Below, one piece after another: positions 8,592 to 15,516 of a stretch of DNA of 64,000 nt. Location of the stretch: positions 2,790,001 through 2,854,000 of the forward strand of contig NZ_CP117523.1 in NCBI RefSeq assembly GCF_036812735.1, written 5' to 3'. Position 1 is the first letter of the stretch. Each line of letters opens with the position of its first letter. The translations under genes and the position numbers were made by a program. This stretch comes from Terrisporobacter glycolicus ATCC 14880 = DSM 1288. GTDB taxonomy: Bacteria; Bacillota; Clostridia; Peptostreptococcales; Peptostreptococcaceae. Under the pieces are notes generated by a model. It was not told where the DNA came from and searched no databases. It saw only the letters and a program-made list of their open reading frames with translations.

Positions 8592-8620
8592 ATTGTAAAT
8601 GATAAATTCACTCATGTCAA
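8592..8620 (-). promoter_or_regulatory. Predicted SigA-type promoter of fur with AT-rich dyad
   Basis: On the minus strand TTGACA (8615-8620) and TACAAT (8592-8597) are separated by exactly 17 bp. An ATTTATCATT...AATAATTAC imperfect dyad overlaps the -10 box and resembles Fur/PerR-type operators, suggesting autoregulation. The promoter is seen directly; the operator is inference. Confidence 0.7.
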
Positions 8621-8672
8621 TATTTAGAAAATCATTAATATATTTATTTTTTTATAACCATATTTATTATAC

Positions 8673-9563
8673 TTAATTATATATAAAATCATGCAATATT
8701 TTTAAGTTTTTGTCTTTTTCCCATTTAATTACATATTGTGAATTGCGTTTTAATCTTCCATCTTCTCTATATTCATTACTAGGGAATTCCAATTGTTTTA
8801 TTTTATAATTAGTTAAGTCCCTTGATATTATTGCTAAGTCTAAAATTTTATCTGGAGATACGCTAACATTTACATATTTAAGTAGTATTTTTATCAATTC
8901 TGGATATTTAAAAACTGATACTTTTGATAGTTTATAAGCTAAGCTTTCTAGTATTTTTCGTTGTCTAGCGTCTCTATAAAAACAGTTGTCTATTTTCCTA
9001 AGTCTACAATAAGCTAAAGCTTGATATCCATTTAGTAAATGATTGCCACTACTAGTTATATATTCTATATTATTACCCTTATTTTTAATTTCTAATCCAT
9101 AACATGCATCTATTACTTTATTTAGTCCTTCAACTTCTCTATCCTCAATATTAACTTCTACTCCTCCTAGTACATTTATAACATCCACAAAACTTTTAAA
9201 GTCTACAATAGCATAGTCTTTTATATCAAGATTAAAATTATTATTTATTGTTTTAAGTAATAATTTGCAGCCTCCATATGAAAAAGAATGGTTTATTTTG
9301 TCATATCCTTCACCAGGAATATTCACTAGTGTATCCCTAGCTATAGACGTAAGCTTTAAGGCTTTATTTTTATTGTCTATAGTTAAAATAATCATAGCGT
9401 CAGCTCTAGAACTTTTATCTCCTATACCATCTTTTCCTATTAATAATATATTATAAATTGCTTTTTCTGTGTAAGAATCTATGTCTTTAGCAAAAACACT
9501 ATTATTTAATATCACGGGAAAAATTATTATAAGTATTATGCTTATTAGAGTCTTTTTTTTCAT
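8673..9563 (-). CDS. LytR-CpsA-Psr (LCP) family cell-wall polymer ligase
   Basis: LCP proteins attach teichoic-acid-like or capsular polymers to peptidoglycan from undecaprenyl-linked precursors. This one has an N-terminal membrane anchor (residues 4-24). The LCP core includes KLTSIARDTLVNIPG, a glycine-rich KINHSFSYGG, and the conserved Arg-containing YCRLRKIDN and RDARQRKILE segments. The length of 296 residues is normal. It lies between fur and the DUF1292 gene on the minus strand with no close partner, so the polymer it transfers cannot be named. Confidence 0.93.
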   Translation of the reverse strand: MKKKTLISIILIIIFPVILNNSVFAKDIDSYTEKAIYNILLIGKDGIGDKSSRADAMIILTIDNKNKALKLTSIARDTLVNIPGEGYDKINHSFSYGGCKLLLKTINNNFNLDIKDYAIVDFKSFVDVINVLGGVEVNIEDREVEGLNKVIDACYGLEIKNKGNNIEYITSSGNHLLNGYQALAYCRLRKIDNCFYRDARQRKILESLAYKLSKVSVFKYPELIKILLKYVNVSVSPDKILDLAIISRDLTNYKIKQLEFPSNEYREDGRLKRNSQYVIKWEKDKNLKILHDFIYN

Positions 9564-9654
9564 TTTGTCATCCCCTTTACTTTTTTCAATATTTTCCCCA
9601 GTAATTTTAAAATTAAACTCTATAATTATGTATATTATCTTTAGTTTTGAACAT

Positions 9655-9686
9655 AAAAAAGACTACCTATTAAGGTAGTCTTTTTT
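9655..9686 (-). terminator. Intrinsic terminator after DUF1292 gene
   Basis: A 14-bp perfect stem (9655-9668 with 9673-9686), 4-nt loop, flanked by A and T runs, directly after the stop of the DUF1292 gene. Confidence 0.9.
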
Positions 9687-9687
9687 A

Positions 9688-9957
9688 TTAGAATTCGTCG
9701 TCGTTAAGTCCTTCTTCGTCCATTAATGTATTATAAACATCAACAACTATTTCATATTCTTTATCATCTTCTAAAGGAACTAACATTTCTCCTTCTTCAT
9801 CTTGGTCTATTCTAAATACTAAAGCCTCATCGCTATCTTCGTCATCAACAGGCATTAATATAGCATATTCCTTATCATTAGCTTCTAAAGTTAATATTAC
9901 TTCAAATTCGCTTTCTACACCATTTTCATCAACTAAACTTATTATATTATCTTGCAT
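9688..9957 (-). CDS. DUF1292 family protein (YrzB-like)
   Basis: An 89-residue very acidic protein of the DUF1292 family, with the recognisable FEVILTLEANDKEYAILMP strand pattern and an acidic linker (DDEDSDEALVFRID). The function is unknown. The family usually sits beside ruvX and ireB in Firmicutes, as here. A GAGGTGAT ribosome-binding site is well placed. It lies about 80 bp downstream of ruvX and ends in its own terminator. Confidence 0.92.
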   Translation of the reverse strand: MQDNIISLVDENGVESEFEVILTLEANDKEYAILMPVDDEDSDEALVFRIDQDEEGEMLVPLEDDKEYEIVVDVYNTLMDEEGLNDDEF

Positions 9958-10037
9958 CTAGATCACCTCAATTTCTTTCTTCTTTTTTATATTATATATT
10001 ATACTAAGATAATTTCAAATATATTATTAAAATATTA

Positions 10038-10463
10038 TTAGAAATTTCTTTGTAAGTCTAAATAACCTTGTAATATTATTACTGCTGCTAGCATATCTAT
10101 TACTTTTTTTCTATTTTCTCTTCTAACATTACCTTCAATTAAAGACCTTTCAGCAGCTACTGTAGATAATCTTTCATCCCAAAATTCTATTGGTAAATTT
10201 GTTTCTTCCTTTAATAGCTCACAGAATTTTTGAACCTTTTCTCCTTGTGATCCTACAGTACCATTCATATTCTTAGGAAGCCCTGATACTATTTTATTTA
10301 CTTGTTTTTCTGAAATTATCCTTTTAATTTCTTCTATGTCTTTTTTCTTGCCGACTCTTTTAATAGTCGTTACACCTTGAGCAGTTAAACCCATTATGTC
10401 ACTTACTGCAACTCCTATAGTTTTATCTCCTATATCAAGGCCCATTATTCTTCCATCAAGCAT
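10038..10463 (-). CDS. ruvX: Putative pre-16S rRNA nuclease / Holliday junction resolvase-like (YqgF/RuvX)
   Basis: A 141-residue RNase H-fold nuclease of the YqgF family, implicated in maturation of the 16S rRNA 5' end. It has the catalytic-Asp segment [17 protein letters not shown] at the N terminus, then the [10 protein letters not shown] loop, the [15 protein letters not shown] motif, and a C-terminal acidic segment ([14 protein letters not shown]). The ATG at 10463 follows a strong GAAGGAG; the longer frame to 10514 has no such site. The head of this gene is repeated in decayed form at about 12899-12988. Confidence 0.93.
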   Translation of the reverse strand: MLDGRIMGLDIGDKTIGVAVSDIMGLTAQGVTTIKRVGKKKDIEEIKRIISEKQVNKIVSGLPKNMNGTVGSQGEKVQKFCELLKEETNLPIEFWDERLSTVAAERSLIEGNVRRENRKKVIDMLAAVIILQGYLDLQRNF

Positions 10464-10626
10464 GCTTCTTCTCCTTCTTATGTATCCATCATCATCCTTC
10501 TTAATTTTTAGCATAAATATAATTAATAGGGACTTCTATTATTTTATCTTATTTTATTTTTCTCATACCTTATTTTATATTATATTTTTAAAATTAGCCA
10601 GAATTAAATTTGTCTAATTTCAATTA

Positions 10627-12801
10627 CTATTCTATTTTATTATTGAAAATCATCATATTAATACTAATAATTAATATTGGTATTAATATATATATGGATG
10701 CGGTAGCTGCTGCTACTATTCCAGAATCATTAACTAATAATGTTATTAAACATCCTACAATAGATGCAATAAACCCTTTAAATATCATAGGATATTTATT
10801 AGAAATATTCTTCATATGTCTTGACGGTCTAAATATAAATATACCTATAACAGCTATTCCAGTTAACAAAATATTAACCCAAACAGTGGATTTTGCTAGT
10901 TTTAAATTCATTGAAATTTTTCTAGAGAAGGTTAATATTATGGCACTTGGCCCTTCTCGAAGTATTTCCATTACAAAGGCTCCTAAATGAGATTCTGTTC
11001 CCATTAGTATATCTAATCCAGCAAACCCTAGCACTAATAAAAATGCCGTCAATACTACAATTATTATTTTCTTTAAATCTAGCTTAACATCATATATCAA
11101 CATCATAAATATTAAGAATGCAATACATTCAGATATAGCTGCTCCAACATTAGCTCCCATAAATGGTGCTGCAGTTGTTATTAATATTACAATAAACAAT
11201 GCTCCAACTAACCATTTATGCATTCTTTTGTTATTTAATAAAACTGCTAGTCCAAATATAGAACTTCCTATAATAACACCTTGGTATTCATTCCCTACGC
11301 CATAGTATCTAGCTCCTACTATAGCATCATAACTCATCACACTATATTTCATAAAGAACGTTCCAATTATTGAGTCAAATACTACCAGTCCTACTGTTAG
11401 TAAAGCATAATATGACATTTGTTTTATATCACTATGTTTAAATAATAATCGTCCAGATAAATATATTAAAATAGTCATTGCTATCACACTTATTATTATA
11501 CCCATCTGAGTTTTAGCATTAAATATAGGTGAAGATAGTAAAGCAAGAGGCATTACCATACCTAATTTAATAAATTCTTTTAAGACTATAAATACTTTAT
11601 CTTTATACGGCAATTTATCTTTGAATAGTAAAGCTATCATTGCCATTAAACCTGATACAGATACAATCCCTACAAAAATATTAACTAAAGTAGATCTTAT
11701 ATTATTAATTGAAACTATTTTTTCATATTGATTCGATAAATATTTTATATTATCATCTTTTTCAATATAATCAAATGTTTTACCTATCATAATATCATTT
11801 GATAGTCCAAATTCTTTTAATATATCCACACCTAAATCTAAATTTGCTATTATACCATCTCTTCTTGTCGTAGCGCTTGATAACAAGCCTTTTTTATGGC
11901 CACTAAACTTAATTACTGGAGATAGACGTCTTTTATTGTTATAATCTAGGTTACTTTGAAATTCACTCACAATATATACTACATCATTTTCATTTACCAT
12001 ATTGAGTACTTCGCTTAAGTAATTATTTACATTAGTATATATATTTGTTTTAATTTTGTTATAAGTTTTTTCATTTAAATTAGATTTATATTTATCTAAT
12101 CTATATGTATCACCTAGTTCTATAAATAATGCATCATTATCTTTGTAATATGATTTAGTCTCTTTAATTAATTTTTCATAGTCTGTTCTTATTCCATAAG
12201 GCATAGATAAATCTTTTATATTTATATTATCTACATTTCCTGAATAAACTCTACCAAAGGTGTCCATACATACTAACCCAATATTTCTTATTTTTATTAC
12301 ATTGTTATTTTCTATTATGTCGCTATTTCCTAACAGAGCCATTTTCTTATTATTGTCTGATAATGTTTGACCTAGCACTCCTAATGTAGAACCATAACTA
12401 CTTTGTTCAATATTAATGTTAATCGATGCATTAATGTTCAAATTATTTATTTCCTTAGGATTTTTTCCTGTAGCAGACTTATATATTAATCCATTCTCTT
12501 TGGTTAAGTTTTCAAAGGAAATGGGCCCATTACTAATAACATTAGCTCTGCCTCCTGCACCTATACTGGCATATGATCTTTCATCGTCATTTCCTTGATC
12601 ACCTCTAGTATTCATTAAACCAATATATCCACTCTTACTTAACTTTTCTTTTAAAACAGGTATTCCTTGTAAATCATTTATATTAGATCTATTCATGCTT
12701 ATATAAATAACTTTCCCTTCTTCAGTTGCTGCAAAGGAATATTTAGGAATAAACCCAATACATATCAAAATTAATAATAATGATATTATTTTTTTCCTCA
12801 T
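10627..12801 (-). CDS. Large membrane protein with extracytoplasmic AlkP-like domain, copy A
   Basis: A 724-residue protein. A signal peptide (residues 1-24) is followed by an extracytoplasmic domain (about 25-365) and about eleven hydrophobic segments (from about 370 to the end). The N-terminal domain starts KVIYISMNRSNIND and ends with SATTRRDGIIANLDLGVDIL. That pattern resembles alkaline-phosphatase-superfamily domains, but the usual metal-binding Asp and Asp-His-Gly motifs are not evident, so it may be a non-catalytic relative. The fold is inference and the function is unknown. It is a tandem duplicate of the gene at 13049-15223 and lies between ruvX and the duplication scar. Its ribosome-binding site (AGTAGG) is weak and distant. 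Confidence 0.85.
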   Translation of the reverse strand: MRKKIISLLLILICIGFIPKYSFAATEEGKVIYISMNRSNINDLQGIPVLKEKLSKSGYIGLMNTRGDQGNDDERSYASIGAGGRANVISNGPISFENLTKENGLIYKSATGKNPKEINNLNINASININIEQSSYGSTLGVLGQTLSDNNKKMALLGNSDIIENNNVIKIRNIGLVCMDTFGRVYSGNVDNINIKDLSMPYGIRTDYEKLIKETKSYYKDNDALFIELGDTYRLDKYKSNLNEKTYNKIKTNIYTNVNNYLSEVLNMVNENDVVYIVSEFQSNLDYNNKRRLSPVIKFSGHKKGLLSSATTRRDGIIANLDLGVDILKEFGLSNDIMIGKTFDYIEKDDNIKYLSNQYEKIVSINNIRSTLVNIFVGIVSVSGLMAMIALLFKDKLPYKDKVFIVLKEFIKLGMVMPLALLSSPIFNAKTQMGIIISVIAMTILIYLSGRLLFKHSDIKQMSYYALLTVGLVVFDSIIGTFFMKYSVMSYDAIVGARYYGVGNEYQGVIIGSSIFGLAVLLNNKRMHKWLVGALFIVILITTAAPFMGANVGAAISECIAFLIFMMLIYDVKLDLKKIIIVVLTAFLLVLGFAGLDILMGTESHLGAFVMEILREGPSAIILTFSRKISMNLKLAKSTVWVNILLTGIAVIGIFIFRPSRHMKNISNKYPMIFKGFIASIVGCLITLLVNDSGIVAAATASIYILIPILIISINMMIFNNKIE

Positions 12802-12818
12802 TATAATTGACCTACTTT

Positions 12819-12898
12819 CTATTTTGATAAATATAACATAAAAATTTCTTAAACCAAATTATCTCTTTTGAGTTTTATTATTACTGTTTTAACTTCCT
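12819..12898 (-). pseudogene. Decayed 3' end of ireB (duplication scar)
   Basis: This stretch aligns base by base with the end of ireB (15241-15320). In frame it reads KEVKTVIIKLKRDNLV then stop, against KDARTVIRKYERDELLEE in the intact gene. It lies at the same distance from copy A's start as the intact ireB end lies from copy B's start. It has no start codon of its own and is clearly a relic of a tandem duplication. Confidence 0.85.
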
Positions 12899-12988
12899 TT
12901 ATTCTTCCATCAAGCATAATCATTCTCTTTTTATGTATCCATAATCATACTACTTAATTTTTACATAAATATAATTAATAGATACCTT
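12899..12988 (-). pseudogene. Decayed 5' end and leader of ruvX (duplication scar)
   Basis: This stretch matches 10444-10534, the first codons and upstream region of ruvX, including ATTCTTCCATCAAGCAT and TAAATATAATTAATAG blocks on the plus strand. It is joined directly to the ireB relic. The following terminator-like region also corresponds to the region between ruvX and copy A. It marks the other boundary of the duplicated unit. Confidence 0.85.
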
Positions 12989-13015
12989 TATTATTCTATA
13001 TTGTATTAAAAAAAC

Positions 13016-13038
13016 TAGCCAGAATTAAATTCTGGCTA
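13016..13038 (-). terminator. Intrinsic terminator after copy B
   Basis: A 9-bp stem (13016-13024 with 13030-13038) around a 5-nt loop with flanking A/T runs, just after the copy B stop at 13049. The equivalent hairpin after copy A (about 10590-10620) keeps the left arm but has mutations in the right arm. Confidence 0.7.
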
Positions 13039-13048
13039 ATTTCAATTT

Positions 13049-15223
13049 CTATTCTATTTTATCGTTAAAAATTATCATGTTAATACTTATAATTAATATT
13101 GGTATTAATATATATATGGATGCTGTAGCTGCTGCTACAATTCCAGAATCATTAACTAACAATGTTATTAAGCATCCTACCATAGATGCAATAAATCCTT
13201 TAAATATCATAGGATATTTATTAGATATATTCTTCATATGTTTAGAAGGTCTAAATATGAATATACCAATTACAGCTATTCCTACTAATAATATGTTTAC
13301 CCATACAGATGATTTAGCAAGCTTTAAGTTCATAGATATTTTTCTACCAAATGTATTAAATATAGCTTGTGGACCTTCTTGTAGTATTTGTTGAGTAAAT
13401 ACTCCTAAATGAGACTCCATTCCTAGCATTAAATCTAATCCTGCAAATATTAAAACCAATACAACTGCTGATAATCCTAATATCATGATTTTTTTGAAGT
13501 CTAACTTAACATCAAATATTAGCATAATAAATAATAAGTATGCTATACATTCAGATATGGCACCACCAACATTTGCACCCATTGAAGGGAATGCACTTGT
13601 AATAAGTATTACAACTGATAATACTATGGTGAACCACTTTGGTATTTTTTTATAATTAAGAAGTACAGATAATGCAAATACTGCACTTGCTATTGTTACA
13701 CCTTCATACTCATTACCAACTCCGTAATATCTAGCTCCAACTATTGCATCATAACTCATTATACAATTTTTCATAAGAGGTGTTCCTATAACTGAGTCAA
13801 AAACAATTAAAGCTATGGTAAGGAATGCATAATATCCCATTTGTTTAATATCATTATCTTTAAACAGTAATCGTCCTGATAAATAAAGTAAAATGGTCAT
13901 TATAACAACACCACTTACTAGACCTAACTGCCCCTTAAAATTAAATATAGGTGATAGTAATAATGTTAAAGGCATTATCAATCCTAATTTAATTAACTCT
14001 TTTAATATTACAAATATTTTTTCTTTGTGAGGTAGCTTATCTTTACATAATAGGGCTAGCATTGCTATTACCCATGATGCAGATACAATTCCAACAAAGG
14101 TATTAACAACTGTAGATCTTATATCATTTATTGAAACTATTTTTTCATATTGTGAAGATAAGTAATTTATATTATCATCTTTTTCAATATTGTTTAATGC
14201 TCTTCCTATCATAGCTTCATTTTTTAGGTCAAATTCATTTAAAATATCAACACCTAAATCTAAGTTAGCTATTATTCCATCTCTTCTTGTTGTTGCACTT
14301 TCTAATAATCCTTTTTTATTATTAGAAAATTTAATAACAGGAGCTAGACGCCTTTTATTATTATAGTCTAGGGTACTTGGAAATTCACTTACAATATATA
14401 CAACATCATTTTCACCTATCATATTAAATACTTCTTTTAAATATGTATTTATATAAGAGTAAATTTGCTTTCTTGTTTTATTATATGTATTTTCATTTAA
14501 GTTTAATTTGTACTCATCTAATCTATACGTGTCACCAAGTTCTACAAATAAAGCATCGCTGTTTTTATAATATGTTTTTGTGTCAGCAGTTAATTTGTCG
14601 TAGTCAGTTCTTAGCCCATATGGCATATTTAAATCTTTTACAGTAATATCATCAACATTTCCAGAATCCACACGGCCTGAAGTGTCCATACATATTAATC
14701 CCGCATTTCTTATTTTTTTTAATTGATTATTTTCTACAATATCACTGTTACCTAATAACGCTACTTTTTTGTTATTAGCAGATAATGTTTGACCAAGTAG
14801 TCCTAATGTAGAACCATAACTTCCACTTTCAATATTGTTATTAATAGATTTATTTATAGCTAGGTTATTTATACCTTTTGGATTTTCTCCAGTAGATGCC
14901 TTGTATATTTTACTATTCTCATCATTTAGATTTTCAAAAGATATAGCTTCATTATTAACTACATTGGCTCTACACCCAGCACCTATACTAGCATATGATC
15001 TTGCATCGTCATTTCCTTGATCACCTCTAGTATTCATTAAACCAATATATCCACTCTTGCTTAGTTTTTCTTTTAGAATAGGTATTCTTTGTAAATCATT
15101 TATATTAGCCCTATTCATACTTATATAAATGACTTTACCTTCTTCTGCTGCAAAGGAATAATTGGGAATAAATCCAATACATATCATGATTAATAATAAT
15201 AATGATATTATTTTTTTCCTCAT
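13049..15223 (-). CDS. Large membrane protein with extracytoplasmic AlkP-like domain, copy B
   Basis: A 724-residue paralogue of the adjacent copy A with the same plan: signal peptide, extracytoplasmic AlkP-like domain and about eleven membrane segments. Differences from copy A are spread through the protein, but the last roughly 60 residues, beginning at HMKNISNKYPMIFKGFIAS, are almost identical. Many nucleotide differences there are synonymous, which points to selection or gene conversion. The start is placed at MRKKIISLL (15223); the frame to 15259 runs back into the ireB stop region. It starts 17 bp after the ireB stop codon, so it is probably co-transcribed with alaS-ireB. Function unknown. 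Confidence 0.85.
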   Translation of the reverse strand: MRKKIISLLLLIMICIGFIPNYSFAAEEGKVIYISMNRANINDLQRIPILKEKLSKSGYIGLMNTRGDQGNDDARSYASIGAGCRANVVNNEAISFENLNDENSKIYKASTGENPKGINNLAINKSINNNIESGSYGSTLGLLGQTLSANNKKVALLGNSDIVENNQLKKIRNAGLICMDTSGRVDSGNVDDITVKDLNMPYGLRTDYDKLTADTKTYYKNSDALFVELGDTYRLDEYKLNLNENTYNKTRKQIYSYINTYLKEVFNMIGENDVVYIVSEFPSTLDYNNKRRLAPVIKFSNNKKGLLESATTRRDGIIANLDLGVDILNEFDLKNEAMIGRALNNIEKDDNINYLSSQYEKIVSINDIRSTVVNTFVGIVSASWVIAMLALLCKDKLPHKEKIFVILKELIKLGLIMPLTLLLSPIFNFKGQLGLVSGVVIMTILLYLSGRLLFKDNDIKQMGYYAFLTIALIVFDSVIGTPLMKNCIMSYDAIVGARYYGVGNEYEGVTIASAVFALSVLLNYKKIPKWFTIVLSVVILITSAFPSMGANVGGAISECIAYLLFIMLIFDVKLDFKKIMILGLSAVVLVLIFAGLDLMLGMESHLGVFTQQILQEGPQAIFNTFGRKISMNLKLAKSSVWVNILLVGIAVIGIFIFRPSKHMKNISNKYPMIFKGFIASMVGCLITLLVNDSGIVAAATASIYILIPILIISINMIIFNDKIE

Positions 15224-15240
15224 TATAATTGACCCACTTT

Positions 15241-15498
15241 CTATTTTGATAGATAACACTTAAGAATTTCTTCTAGCAATTCATCTCTTTCGTATTTTCT
15301 TATTACTGTCCTAGCGTCTTTGTAACTTGTTATATAACTAGAGTCACCAGATAGGATATATCCTATCATTTGATTGATAGGATCATATCCTTTTTCTTGT
15401 AGAGCTTGATAAACATAATTTATTGTTTCTCCTACGCTCAAACTTTTATTTTCTGTAACTCCTTCGAATTTTACTGTATAATCGAAATTATTATCCAA
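15241..15498 (-). CDS. ireB: IreB family regulatory phosphoprotein (UPF0297)
   Basis: An 85-residue protein of the IreB family. In Enterococcus IreB is phosphorylated by the PASTA kinase IreK and affects cephalosporin resistance. The family pattern is clear: VGETINYVYQALQEKGYDPI, then QMIGYILSGDSSYITSYKDAR and a charged C-terminal helix. The ribosome-binding site is a GGGGG run. It lies 18 bp downstream of alaS on the same strand, the usual arrangement. Its 3' end is present a second time in decayed form at 12819-12898. Confidence 0.96.
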   Translation of the reverse strand: MDNNFDYTVKFEGVTENKSLSVGETINYVYQALQEKGYDPINQMIGYILSGDSSYITSYKDARTVIRKYERDELLEEILKCYLSK

Positions 15499-15516
15499 AA
15501 TAATTCCCCCTTTCAG

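Noticed and set aside
8555-8611. N-terminal extension of Fur (19 extra residues)
   Set aside because: It lies across the predicted promoter and its transcription start and has no ribosome-binding site; the ATG at 8554 does.
10464-10514. Longer RuvX start (17 extra residues)
   Set aside because: GAAGGAG is placed for the ATG at 10463; the upstream part is basic and not part of the family.
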